From Undibacterium sp. (GTDB taxonomy: Bacteria > Pseudomonadota > Gammaproteobacteria > Burkholderiales > Burkholderiaceae_D), in NCBI RefSeq assembly GCF_030651495.1, contig NZ_JAUSFI010000021.1, forward strand, positions 1 through 55,408: a stretch of DNA of 55,408 bases, given 5' to 3'. How positions within the stretch are numbered: position 1 is the first letter of the stretch; the number at the start of each line of letters is the position of its first letter. Below are positions 17,589-26,109 of this stretch, in pieces. The notes under the pieces were generated by a model. That model was given only the letters and a program-made list of their open reading frames with translations. It made no database searches and was not told where the DNA came from. The translations under genes and the position numbers were made by a program.

Positions 17589-18680
17589 GTGCCGACGATG
17601 AAGGATAAATTCCCCTTACCCTGGTGGACCGTGATTGCACCGGTGCTGGCCTGGCTATTGGTTGCAGGGACGGGCTGGTTTTCTGCTGGCGCCTATCACG
17701 CGCTGCTGGCCGTGGGGCTGATGGGCGGCGTGCTGGCGGCGGTGCACCATGCCGAAGTGGTGGCGCATAAGGTCGGCGAACCGTTTGGCACGCTGGTGCT
17801 GGCGGTGGCGGTGACCCTGATCGAAGTGGCGCTGATCGTTTCGCTGATGATGTCGGGCGGGCCCGAGACCACGGCGCTGGCGCGCGATACCGTGTTTGCC
17901 GCGGTCATGATTATTCTTAATGGCATCGTCGGCATCTGCCTGCTGGTCGGCGGGGCGCGGCATGGCGAGCAAAAATTTGGCCTCGATGGTGTCAGCGCCT
18001 CGCTGACGACCTTGGCGGCCATCACGGTGCTGACCCTGATCTTGCCCAACTACACGGTGAGCATCGCCGGGCCGGTGTATAACCGCAGCCAGCTAGCGTT
18101 TATCGCGGTGGTGTCGCTGGTGCTATACCTGACTTTTGTCCTGGTACAGACGGTGCGGCACCGGGATTATTTTTTGCCGCCCCAGGCCAGCGCCGATGCC
18201 GATGCGCATGCCGTTCCGCCCAGTGGCGCTATCGCCGCGCTGAGTGCCGGCTTGCTGGTGGCGTGTCTGGTCGCGGTGGTGCTGCTGGCCAAAAAACTGG
18301 CCCCGGATATCGAATCGGCGGTGGCGGCGATGGGCGCACCCAAGGCGCTGGTCGGCGTGATCATCGCTGCCGTGGTGTTGTTGCCCGAAGGCTTGGCGGC
18401 ATTGCGGGCGGCGCGCAATAACCGCTTGCAGACTAGCCTGAATCTGGCATTCGGCTCGGCGCTGGCGAGTATCGGCCTGACTATCCCGGCGGTGGCCTTA
18501 TTGTCTCTGGTCAGCGGCATGACGCTGACCTTGGGCATCGACCTGAAATCGACCGTGCTGCTGGGATTATCCTTATTTGTCAGCGTGATTGCGCTACAGA
18601 CCGGCCGTACCACGGTGCTGCAGGGCGCGGTATTGCTGGTGATTTTTGCGGTGTACCTGTTTACCACGATAGTGCCCTGA
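17589..18680 (+). CDS. chaA: Calcium/sodium:proton antiporter (ChaA type)
   Basis: A membrane antiporter of the Ca2+:cation antiporter family with about 11 hydrophobic helices. Seen: the first acidic repeat LVLAVAVTLIEVALIVSL, the linking ILNGIVGICLLVGGARHGEQ, and the second acidic repeat VVLLPEGLAALRAARNN followed by LNLAFGSALASIGLTIP; the paired glutamates are the family's ion site. I place the start at GTG 17589, since GAGGAG at 17577-17582 is correctly spaced for it; an ATG at 17571 adds six residues but has no ribosome site. It probably exports Ca2+ or Na+/K+ at alkaline pH. Confidence 0.88.
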   Translation: MPTMKDKFPLPWWTVIAPVLAWLLVAGTGWFSAGAYHALLAVGLMGGVLAAVHHAEVVAHKVGEPFGTLVLAVAVTLIEVALIVSLMMSGGPETTALARDTVFAAVMIILNGIVGICLLVGGARHGEQKFGLDGVSASLTTLAAITVLTLILPNYTVSIAGPVYNRSQLAFIAVVSLVLYLTFVLVQTVRHRDYFLPPQASADADAHAVPPSGAIAALSAGLLVACLVAVVLLAKKLAPDIESAVAAMGAPKALVGVIIAAVVLLPEGLAALRAARNNRLQTSLNLAFGSALASIGLTIPAVALLSLVSGMTLTLGIDLKSTVLLGLSLFVSVIALQTGRTTVLQGAVLLVIFAVYLFTTIVP

Positions 18681-18737
18681 GCTGTCGGGTATAGCGGCAG
18701 GCAATTGAGTATCCATTCTATTGATAAGAACGACGAA

Positions 18738-19649
18738 ATGCGATTAAGTAACTTTGCTATAAAACACGCCGCCCGATGGCTGGTGCTGGCCGGCGCGATG
18801 CTGCTGGGCTTGGCGCAGGCGACTGAAATACCCGTAGCGCACGCCGCCAAAGGCTTGCTCTGGGAGATCAAGTCAGCGACCAATACCGTGTATTTGTTTG
18901 GCTCTATCCACTTGGCAAAAGCCGATTTTTATCCTTTGCCTAAGGTCGTTGAAGCGGCTTACCGGCAAGCCAAGGTGCTCGCGGTAGAAGCCGATGTCAC
19001 CGATGCCGTGGCAAGCAAAAACGCCTTGCCATTGATGAGTTATGTCGCGCCGGATAGCTTGCAACAGCATCTGAGCCCGGCAACCTGGAAGAGTCTGCAA
19101 AGCGTCGCCGGCCCGGCAACAGGGCAATTTCAGCACTTCAAGCCCGCGGCCGTTGCGATAGGATTAACCGTCGGTGCTTTTGCGCAGCAAGGCTACGACC
19201 CGGCGTATGGGATCGATCTGCATTTCATCGAGCGCGCAAAAACGGATCAAAAGAAACTCTTCGAGCTAGAGAGCCTGGCGTTTCAGGCCGGTGTGCTGGG
19301 CGGACTCAGCGATGCAGAGGGCGACGCCCTGCTGAAGCAAACCTTAGACGCGTTTACTCAAGGTGAAGCCCTGCGTGAAACCGGGGCGATGATCGCCGCC
19401 TGGAAATCAGGGGATGCCGCCGCGCTGGCAAAAATTTTCCAGGAATCGGCGAATAAAGATGCGGGTTCACAAAAGCTCATGAAGCTGCTGCTCGATGACA
19501 GGAATGTCGGGATGACGCAAAAAATCAGCCAGCTGCTGGCCGATGGCAGCAAGGCTTTTGTCGTCGTCGGTGCGGGCCATCTGGTTGGGGCCAACAGCAT
19601 CATCGATGTCTTGCAAAAGCAGGGCGTACCAGTACGGCGGATCAAATGA
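18738..19649 (+). CDS. TraB/GumN family protein, exported
   Basis: A 303-residue protein with an N-terminal signal sequence (RLSNFAIKHAARW, then LVLAGAMLLGLAQA). The body has the TraB/GumN hallmarks: a GSIH motif in TVYLFGSIHLAKADFYPLP near the start, YGIDLHFIERA in the middle, ELESLAFQAGVL, and a second glycine-histidine motif FVVVGAGHLVG near the end. The family is predicted to be metal-dependent (Tiki/EreA-like), possibly proteases, but the bacterial role is unclear. ATG 18738 was preferred to a TTG 11 codons upstream. The stop overlaps the next start. Confidence 0.85.
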   Translation: MRLSNFAIKHAARWLVLAGAMLLGLAQATEIPVAHAAKGLLWEIKSATNTVYLFGSIHLAKADFYPLPKVVEAAYRQAKVLAVEADVTDAVASKNALPLMSYVAPDSLQQHLSPATWKSLQSVAGPATGQFQHFKPAAVAIGLTVGAFAQQGYDPAYGIDLHFIERAKTDQKKLFELESLAFQAGVLGGLSDAEGDALLKQTLDAFTQGEALRETGAMIAAWKSGDAAALAKIFQESANKDAGSQKLMKLLLDDRNVGMTQKISQLLADGSKAFVVVGAGHLVGANSIIDVLQKQGVPVRRIK

Positions 19650-20035
19650 TGAAAGACGCGATAAGCACGCCCGAACATCCCTGGGTCTCGCTGGAAACCG
19701 GCCTGGAAGTCGAAGCCTGGATGGACCTGCATAACCGCGAACTGCAAGAGGCGATAGGCAGCCAGCCCAGTGTCGGGCATGGCGTGTGTTTCACGCTGGC
19801 GCACGGCGGCGAGATCTACCTGCATACCAATTCTGACGGCGATGTGTTACTCGATGTCACGCCGGAAGCGGAATGGATCGCGCCTATCATCAGCGCCACC
19901 ACCCAGGCCGCTGTGCCGCGCGGGCAAATCTGGATATTGCCGCAACATGTGCTGATGCAACTGATCCTGGGCTTAAATCCCCTGATCGCAACTAGCCGGC
20001 TGGTGCTGCGCCATGCGTACCGGATGCACAAGTAA
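19646..20035 (+). CDS. Hypothetical protein coupled to the TraB/GumN gene
   Basis: A 129-residue protein whose ATG overlaps the preceding stop as ATGA, so translation is coupled. It has no signal peptide or membrane segment. Features are an acidic first half (TGLEVEAWMDLHNRELQEAI), a central VCFTLAHGGEIYLHTNSDG and a C-terminal leucine-rich LPQHVLMQLILGLNPLI. I recognise no family. The ribosome site of the next gene follows within 28 nt, which suggests a TraB-unknown-mutarotase transcript. Confidence 0.7.
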   Translation: MMKDAISTPEHPWVSLETGLEVEAWMDLHNRELQEAIGSQPSVGHGVCFTLAHGGEIYLHTNSDGDVLLDVTPEAEWIAPIISATTQAAVPRGQIWILPQHVLMQLILGLNPLIATSRLVLRHAYRMHK

Positions 20036-20062
20036 ACCGCCACCAATGCAAGGATAAAATAG

Positions 20063-20887
20063 ATGGATCAGGTTTTACTCAACAGTCGCGATGGTGCCAC
20101 CGCCAGCATGTATACGCAGGGGGCACATCTGTGTTCATGGATACCTGCCGGTGGCAAGGAACAACTGTTTTTGAGCCAGACCACCGTGTTGCGCGAAGGT
20201 GTGGCGATACGCGGCGGCGTACCGGTCATTTTTCCGCAATTTGCCGGCGTGGGCACCTTGCCCAAGCATGGTTTTGCGCGCACGGCGGTATGGCGTTTGC
20301 TGCGTTCTGGCCAGACTGAAACAGGGGCGGCGCAAGCCGTCTTTGAGCTGCAAGAAAATATTGCCCGCCTGCAAATTTGGCCGTATGTGTTCCGCGCCGA
20401 GCTGATGGTGACGATCGCCGCCGATACGCTGCACATCGATTTCAGCGTCGTCAATCATGGCGATACCGCATTGAGTTTTACCTGCGCGCTGCACACGTAT
20501 TGCGCGGTGGCGCAGATCGCCGGTGTGCGAGTCCATGGCCTGACTGGCTTGCGCTATCGGGATAGCGTCAGCGGGGTCAGCGATTGCCTGGAAACCGGTG
20601 CCGATCTCAGCATCCGTGGCGAGATCGACCGGATCTATGCCGATGTGGCGATGCCACTGGAAGTGCGCCAGCCGCAGCAGACGCTGCACATCAGCCAAAG
20701 CGGTTTCCCGGACGCCGTGATCTGGAACCCGGGTGCAGAAAAAGGCGCTAGCCTGAGCGACCTGGAGCCGCAAGGCTATGCGCACATGTTGTGCGTAGAA
20801 GCGGCGGCGATCATGCATCCTATCCAACTGGGCCCGGGCATGTCATGGTCGGGATCGCAGACTTTGCGGGTGTTGGCGGGAAATTAA
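20063..20887 (+). CDS. D-hexose-6-phosphate mutarotase
   Basis: A 274-residue aldose 1-epimerase-like enzyme of the YeaD/hexose-6-phosphate mutarotase group, interconverting alpha and beta anomers of glucose-6-phosphate. Seen: GAHLCSWIPAGGKEQLFLS, the phosphate-site RGGVPVIFPQFAG, PKHGFARTAVWRLL, the catalytic histidine in CALHTYCAV and the catalytic glutamate in MLCVEAAAI. Its stop lies one base from the stop of the convergent solute-binding protein gene, so the two share their 3' boundary. Confidence 0.88.
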   Translation: MDQVLLNSRDGATASMYTQGAHLCSWIPAGGKEQLFLSQTTVLREGVAIRGGVPVIFPQFAGVGTLPKHGFARTAVWRLLRSGQTETGAAQAVFELQENIARLQIWPYVFRAELMVTIAADTLHIDFSVVNHGDTALSFTCALHTYCAVAQIAGVRVHGLTGLRYRDSVSGVSDCLETGADLSIRGEIDRIYADVAMPLEVRQPQQTLHISQSGFPDAVIWNPGAEKGASLSDLEPQGYAHMLCVEAAAIMHPIQLGPGMSWSGSQTLRVLAGN

Positions 20888-20888
20888 T

Positions 20889-21608
20889 TTATTTATACTT
20901 TTTCTCAATCTTTGCGACGCTGCCGTCCAGTTCCATCTGTTTGAGTAGCTGGTTGTAGCGCTCGATGCGTTCCTGCGCCATCTCGGGGTGGCATGCCAGA
21001 TACATGTCGGATTGATGGAACTGGAATAGCGGGACAATTTTTTTGCCCAAATTCTGGTTTTTTAGTATCGTATTGCCGAGCAATTCGCCGGTGGCCCAAA
21101 AGTCGAAGCGGCCGTACAGCAGCTTCTGTGGATTATCACTGTCGGTATTGGCAAGCTCCGTTTTGAAACCCTTTAAGGTTAAAAACTCTCCTATGGCATC
21201 GTTACGGTAAGTGCCCATCACGTAAGGGCGTAAGTCTTCCAGCGATTGGGGCTTGCGGCTATCGCCGGCCCGGCCAAAGATAACCCAGTTATTTTTTACC
21301 AGTGGCCCTATCCACTTGAACATGGCTTCCCGTTCCGGGGTACGGGCGGTCGAGAAGACGCAGGTATTGGCATCGATGCGTGCCATCTGAAATGCTCTGG
21401 CCCACGGGTAGGCGTTCAGCGAGTAGGTTTGCGCGCTGCGGCGCATGAGTTCACGCACTTTCTCGGTGGCAATACCTGTGATGGCGCCAGTCTTGGGATG
21501 GACAATATTGAACGGCGGATAATCTTCAGTCACCAGTGTCAACGTTTGGCTGCTGGCATGCAGGCAAACAAAACAGCTCAGTGTGAGGGCAATTAAACCG
21601 GTGCGCAT
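20889..21608 (-). CDS. Periplasmic solute-binding protein (SBP_bac_3 type)
   Basis: A 239-residue exported protein. The signal peptide MRTGLIALTLSCFVCLHASS is followed by LTLVTEDYPPFNI, the usual first strand of amino-acid-type binding proteins. GITGIA-like KTGAITGIATEKVRELM and KWIGPLVKNNWVIFGR follow. No permease or ATPase gene is adjacent. Such orphan proteins are common in Oxalobacteraceae and may act as sensors or serve distant transporters. Ligand unknown. Confidence 0.82.
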   Translation of the reverse strand: MRTGLIALTLSCFVCLHASSQTLTLVTEDYPPFNIVHPKTGAITGIATEKVRELMRRSAQTYSLNAYPWARAFQMARIDANTCVFSTARTPEREAMFKWIGPLVKNNWVIFGRAGDSRKPQSLEDLRPYVMGTYRNDAIGEFLTLKGFKTELANTDSDNPQKLLYGRFDFWATGELLGNTILKNQNLGKKIVPLFQFHQSDMYLACHPEMAQERIERYNQLLKQMELDGSVAKIEKKYK

Positions 21609-21748
21609 GGCAAACCTTGCGGTGGCGAACGATGATCAACGACGGTGAATTAATTCTTATGATTTAACCCCTTGCTGAACAGAAAGTCAAACGCTTTTAA
21701 GCGCCACTCTGGCTTACAATACGGGCAAGTTTTTTGTCGGGAATACAG

Positions 21749-22768
21749 ATGCAAACAGATCATTTATCGTATGGCTCCGATCAGTCTGGCTTGATTTGCG
21801 GCTATGTCTTTGCGCGCGATCAGGCCGGGCAGGCGATCCACACCAAAGAAGCCTTGCAATGGCTGCAAAATCGTCAAGAGCGCAATGACGATTCCTTCAT
21901 CTGGCTGCATTTCAATCTGTCAAATGTCGCGGCTGAAAAATGGCTGCATGAACATGCCGATTTACCCGAAGAGTTTTACGAAACCCTGCACGAAGGTTCG
22001 CGCTCCACGCGTATCGAGCATGCCGATCAGTGCCTGATTGCGGTGGTCAATGACGTGCTGCATGATTTTACCTTTGAGGCATCCGATATTGCCACGCTGT
22101 GGCTCAGCGTGACCAGCAACATCATGATCAGCGCGCGCCGCACGCCTTTGCAAGCGGTGGATCGATTGCGCAATGCGGTCAATCATGCTGAAGTTTTTCA
22201 CTCGCCGACCGAATTGTTAACCCACTTGCTGCGCGATCAGGCCGATGTCTTGCTCGGTATCGTGCGCAAGGCGATCAAAAAAGTCGATGATATTGAAGAT
22301 CACCTGCTGGCTGACAGGCTCAATCACAAGCGCGCCAATCTGGGTGAACTGCGGCGCGTGCTGGTACGTTTGCAACGGTTGCTGGCACCCGAACCGGCTG
22401 CCTTATTTCGCCTGTTGCACAGCCCGCCGGCGTGGGTTGCCACGAGCGATGTGCAGGAGCTACGCCAGTCGACCGAAGAATTTGCGGTAGTGCTGAGCGA
22501 CATGGCGTCGCTGCAAGAGCGGATTAAATTATTGCAGGAAGAAATCGCCGCCAGCGTCAACGAGCAAAATAACCGCTCGCTGTTTGTGCTGACCATCGTG
22601 ACCGTGCTGGCGTTGCCGATCAATATCATTGCCGGTTTACTCGGCATGAATGTCGGCGGCATCCCGCTGGCGCAGCACGAATACGGCTTCTGGATCGTGG
22701 CCGCCATCGTCGCCACCTTCACCGTCATCGCTGGCTGGCTGGCGTTTAGAAAAAATCCCCGCGACTAG
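21749..22768 (+). CDS. CorA/ZntB-family divalent cation transporter
   Basis: A 339-residue protein with a large cytoplasmic N-terminal domain rich in charged helices and two C-terminal membrane helices (LFVLTIVTVLALPINIIAG and YGFWIVAAIVATFTVIAGWL). Between them is the diagnostic GMN signature (LLGMNVGGIP). The absence of a longer EFMPEL-type CorA loop and the GGIP ending favour ZntB-like Zn2+ transport, but Mg2+ cannot be excluded. ATG 21749 is preferred to an upstream in-frame TTG at 21734. A -10-like TACAAT lies shortly before the gene. Confidence 0.87.
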   Translation: MQTDHLSYGSDQSGLICGYVFARDQAGQAIHTKEALQWLQNRQERNDDSFIWLHFNLSNVAAEKWLHEHADLPEEFYETLHEGSRSTRIEHADQCLIAVVNDVLHDFTFEASDIATLWLSVTSNIMISARRTPLQAVDRLRNAVNHAEVFHSPTELLTHLLRDQADVLLGIVRKAIKKVDDIEDHLLADRLNHKRANLGELRRVLVRLQRLLAPEPAALFRLLHSPPAWVATSDVQELRQSTEEFAVVLSDMASLQERIKLLQEEIAASVNEQNNRSLFVLTIVTVLALPINIIAGLLGMNVGGIPLAQHEYGFWIVAAIVATFTVIAGWLAFRKNPRD

Positions 22769-22797
22769 GGGCAACACACCAAGGCAGGCACACCATT

Positions 22798-23178
22798 ATG
22801 TTGAGTTATCTGGCGGTAAAACATCTACACATCACCAGCGCTGTCATCAGCGGCAGTTTTTTTATCGTCCGCGGCCTCTGGAAAATGCGCGGCTCGGCCA
22901 TGCTGCAACAGCGCTGGGTACGCATCGTGCCGCATCTGGTCGATACCATCTTGCTAGCCAGTGCCTTAACCATGGCGTACTGGAGCGGCCAGTATCCGTT
23001 CCAGCAAAACTGGCTGACCGCCAAGCTGCTGGCGCTGCTGGCGTATATCGTGCTGGGCACGATTGCGCTGAAACGCGGCAAAACGCCGGCCAGCCGGGCG
23101 GTGGCGTTTGTCGCGGCCATTGCGGTGTTCGGCTACATTCTGGCAGTGGCGCTGGCCCGCCAGGTCGTGCCGTTTTAA
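22798..23178 (+). CDS. SirB2-like inner-membrane protein
   Basis: A 126-residue protein with four hydrophobic helices and the SirB2/invasion-expression-up-regulator pattern: LAVKHLHITSAVISGSFF, FIVRGLWKMR, VPHLVDTILLASALTMA, LTAKLLALLAYIVLGTIALK. The family is conserved in proteobacteria but lacks a defined biochemical role. It lies 29 nt after the CorA/ZntB gene and probably shares its transcript, ending at the palindromic repeat at 23185. Confidence 0.88.
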   Translation: MLSYLAVKHLHITSAVISGSFFIVRGLWKMRGSAMLQQRWVRIVPHLVDTILLASALTMAYWSGQYPFQQNWLTAKLLALLAYIVLGTIALKRGKTPASRAVAFVAAIAVFGYILAVALARQVVPF

Positions 23179-23184
23179 TGTAAT

Positions 23185-23294
23185 AAATTCAAACTGGCAC
23201 CCCCTCGCTCACGCATAGCCCATGCGCCTTGCAGGCCAGACTGGCTCGAAACCCGCATGGGCTATGCGCGCTGGCCGGGTGCCATTTTGAAATT
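23185..23294. repeat. Interspersed palindromic repeat, copy 4 (between convergent genes)
   Basis: The longest copy. The arms run from AAATTCAAACTGGCACCC through CGCATAGCCCATGCG, and return as CGCATGGGCTATGCG through GGGTGCCATTTTGAAATT. The whole spacer between two convergent stops is therefore one hairpin of about 110 nt. The core arms differ from copies 2, 3 and 5 (CATAGCCC versus CATATCCC), with the matching change on the other side. It is well placed to end transcription from both sides. Confidence 0.82.
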
Positions 23295-23297
23295 GCC

Positions 23298-24896
23298 TTA
23301 GCTGCCGGCGCGGATCAAGTCTGCCGCCTTTTCCCCTATCATCATGCTCGGCGCATTGGTGTTGCCGCCAATCAAGGTTGGCATGATCGAGGCGTCTACC
23401 ACCCGTATCCCTTGCAGCCCGTGTACCCGTAGTGATGGGTCGACCACGGCCATCGCATCGATGCCCATCTTGCAGGTACCGACCGGGTGATACACCGTGT
23501 CACTATATTGACGCAGGGCAGCGCGGATCTCGTCATCGCTGTGTACGTCGGCAGTGCGGTACTCGCTGTCGCGCACGGCCAGCAGGGCGGGGGCATCCAT
23601 CAGTTTGCGCGTCAGCTTGAAGGCCTTGACCATGTTCTCGATATCGTCCGGATGCTCGAGAAAGCGCGGATTGATCAGCGGCGCGGCCAGCGGGTCGGCA
23701 CTGGCGAGCGTGACTTCACCGATACTCTTCGGGCGCAACAGACACACGTGGCAAGAATAGCCGTGCCCCAGGTGCAGCTTGCGCGCATGGTCATCGATCA
23801 TCGCAATGACAAAATGCAACTGGATATCCGGCATAGGCAAGGAGGGGTCGGTTTTCAGGAAGGCGCCACCTTCTGCGCCATTCGAGGTGATCATGCCGCG
23901 CCGCTTGCTTTGGTAGCGCCACAGTTCGCGTCCCAGACGCAGGCTGCCGCCCAGCGAGACGCCGAGCAAATCGAGGCTCTTGGCGCGGTACTTGAAAACA
24001 AAATCAGGATGGTCTTGCAAGTTCTGCCCGACACCGGGCAAGTCGTGCACGACCGGAATCCCCAGCGCTTGCAAGGCTTTGGCATCGCCGACACCAGACA
24101 GCATCAGCAATTGCGGGCTTTGAAATGCACCGGCCGCCAGCAATATTTCGCGCTTGGCGCGCAGGCTGCGCTGTTGGCCGTTTTGGATAAATTCGACCGC
24201 CACGGCGCGCTTGCCTTCAAACACGATACGCGTCACATGGCAGCCCGTTTCTACCCGTAAATTGGGGCGTTTGCCACGATGCGGATGCAGGTAGCCGCGT
24301 GCCGCGCTCCAGCGCTCGCCCTCGTGTTGCGTGACTTGATAGATGCCGACGCCTTCCTGCTCTTCACCGTTGAAGTCGGGGTTAATCTTGAAGCCGGTTT
24401 GTTTCGCCGCCGCCAGATAGATTTGCTGGAATGGGTTGTCCGAACGCAATTCGCCGACATGCAAGGGCCCCTCCTGGCCGTGCAGCGGGGCGCCAAATGT
24501 GGCATTGTTTTCTGAGCGCTTGAAGTAGGGCAGCACTTCATCAAACGACCAGCCGGTATTGCCCAGACTGGCCCAATGATCGTAATCCCAGCGGTGGCCG
24601 CGGATATATGCCATGGCATTGATGGTCGACGAGCCGCCCAGCGCCTTGCCGCGCGGCTGGTAGCCGCGGCGACCATTTAAGCCCGGCTGCGGCACGGTTT
24701 CAAAGGCCCAGTTATTGATTTTGGTGGGCAGCATGGCCGCCACCGCAAACGGCGTCTTGATCAGCCAGCTATCGCCATTGCCGCCCGCTTCCAGTACGGT
24801 AACGCTGGTGTTGGGGTCTTCGCTCAGCCGGCCCGCCACGGCGCAGCCGCCAGAGCCGCCACCCACCACGATGTAATCTGCAATTATTTCATTCAT
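23298..24896 (-). CDS. GMC-family FAD-dependent alcohol/choline dehydrogenase-like oxidoreductase
   Basis: A 532-residue flavoprotein. The FAD-binding motif DYIVVGGGSGGCAVAGRL is at residues 7-24, the GMC signature 1 region at RGKALGGSSTINAMAYIRG, signature 2 at GAFQSPQLLMLSGVG, and the catalytic His region at DTVYHPVGTCKMG near the end. Closest in style to AlkJ/BetA-type dehydrogenases that oxidise aliphatic alcohols or choline and pass electrons to the respiratory chain. No betaine aldehyde dehydrogenase is nearby, so choline is not supported. GGGAGA precedes the ATG. It is divergent from an AraC regulator that probably controls it. Confidence 0.88.
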   Translation of the reverse strand: MNEIIADYIVVGGGSGGCAVAGRLSEDPNTSVTVLEAGGNGDSWLIKTPFAVAAMLPTKINNWAFETVPQPGLNGRRGYQPRGKALGGSSTINAMAYIRGHRWDYDHWASLGNTGWSFDEVLPYFKRSENNATFGAPLHGQEGPLHVGELRSDNPFQQIYLAAAKQTGFKINPDFNGEEQEGVGIYQVTQHEGERWSAARGYLHPHRGKRPNLRVETGCHVTRIVFEGKRAVAVEFIQNGQQRSLRAKREILLAAGAFQSPQLLMLSGVGDAKALQALGIPVVHDLPGVGQNLQDHPDFVFKYRAKSLDLLGVSLGGSLRLGRELWRYQSKRRGMITSNGAEGGAFLKTDPSLPMPDIQLHFVIAMIDDHARKLHLGHGYSCHVCLLRPKSIGEVTLASADPLAAPLINPRFLEHPDDIENMVKAFKLTRKLMDAPALLAVRDSEYRTADVHSDDEIRAALRQYSDTVYHPVGTCKMGIDAMAVVDPSLRVHGLQGIRVVDASIMPTLIGGNTNAPSMMIGEKAADLIRAGS

Positions 24897-25022
24897 GTCT
24901 CGTCTCCCTGTGCATCTGTATATTATTATTGGTGCTGCTTATCGCTACTGGCTACGGTAGTAGTCAACGCATCTTAGCGGTCGCGCACCTTTAACATAAG
25001 GACATTTACTGCCAGCCTCATC

Positions 25023-26078
25023 ATGATGCAACATTCCGCACAGCCCTTGCCATCGGTACTTTCGGTGCAAGACGCGATTTTCCCGGTCCATCCGTTCAGC
25101 GGCTTGTTCGCGCTTGGGCGTGAGCAAAACTGGCGTTTGCGCGAGATGTTTCCCGCTTTTTCTGTCGATGAAAGTGGCCAGCCAAGCGCGACGGCGCGTA
25201 TCAATTATATGCAGGCCAGGGAAAGTTTGTTGTTAGCCAGACACATAGGCGGCGCCGATCTGGGCATCTTGTCGGGCAGCCGTAAATCGCTGGCGGCACT
25301 GGGAGAAATGGGGCAGGGCATGCTGGCACTGCCTAGCCTGGGCAAGGCGCTGGCGTTTGGCCTGGAATATCAACTGATCGCTGGCTCCATGTTGCAGCTC
25401 GAGCTGGAGATCGGCGCGCAACAATCCAGGCTGGTGTCGCATGCCTTGTTTGACGACCGCGAACTGCAGGATTTTCTTGATCTCGACCATCTGGCAACGG
25501 CGCTCAATGCGGCACGCCATTTACCTTGCCAGCACTTGCAGCCCGAGCGGGTCGAGTTGCGCGGCAATCTGTATGGCAGCCGTTCGGCGGCGGAGGCGTT
25601 TTTTGCCTGTCCGGTGATTTATGGCGCGGATGTGAGTCAAATAGTCTTTGCCAGCACGATGCTGGATGTCGCGTTAGCGCATCAGACGACGCCCGATCCG
25701 CAAAATGCCTTGGTTGTTACCCTGTCACGTCATACCTGCGATCAGGAGCTCGCCAGCATCGGTGTGCTGGGTAAGCAAAGTCTGGTACGACTGCTGGTGA
25801 CGATGCAATGTGAATGCCGCAGTGTAGCGGAGATGGCCAGTGCGCTGGGTATTAGCCCGCGTTCTTTGCACCGCCTGCTGGCACGTGAAGGCGCTTCGTA
25901 TTTTCATATCGCCGAGAGCGTCAGGATGGAGCGTGCTAAGCGTTTTCTGCTGGCGGGCCACAGTAATGAACGGGTAGCAGAGCAACTCGATTACGCCGAT
26001 GCGCGCAGCTTCCGGCGTGCGTTCAAGCGCTGGACCTCATTGACGCCATCCGCGTATTGCTTAGCCAGGCAAACATAG
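25023..26078 (+). CDS. AraC-family regulator with arabinose-binding-like N-terminal domain
   Basis: A 351-residue regulator of the OruR/ArgR-like AraC subgroup. The long N-terminal ligand domain includes ARHIGGADLGILSGS and LGKALAFGLEYQLIAGS. The C-terminal double helix-turn-helix (about residues 260-345) includes SVAEMASALGISPRSLHRLL, MERAKRFLLAGHSNERVAEQ and ARSFRRAFKRWTSLTPSAYC. The 126-nt gap to the divergent GMC oxidoreductase gene suggests it activates that gene in response to its substrate. ATG 25023 and 25026 are both possible. Confidence 0.88.
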   Translation: MMQHSAQPLPSVLSVQDAIFPVHPFSGLFALGREQNWRLREMFPAFSVDESGQPSATARINYMQARESLLLARHIGGADLGILSGSRKSLAALGEMGQGMLALPSLGKALAFGLEYQLIAGSMLQLELEIGAQQSRLVSHALFDDRELQDFLDLDHLATALNAARHLPCQHLQPERVELRGNLYGSRSAAEAFFACPVIYGADVSQIVFASTMLDVALAHQTTPDPQNALVVTLSRHTCDQELASIGVLGKQSLVRLLVTMQCECRSVAEMASALGISPRSLHRLLAREGASYFHIAESVRMERAKRFLLAGHSNERVAEQLDYADARSFRRAFKRWTSLTPSAYCLARQT

Positions 26079-26109
26079 CAGAGAGCGTACTATTTTTTAC
26101 GGCGTGACA

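Noticed and set aside
18167..18883. 238-codon frame on the minus strand
   Set aside because: Antisense to chaA and the TraB/GumN gene; Ser/Ala/Thr-rich shadow translation with no ribosome site.
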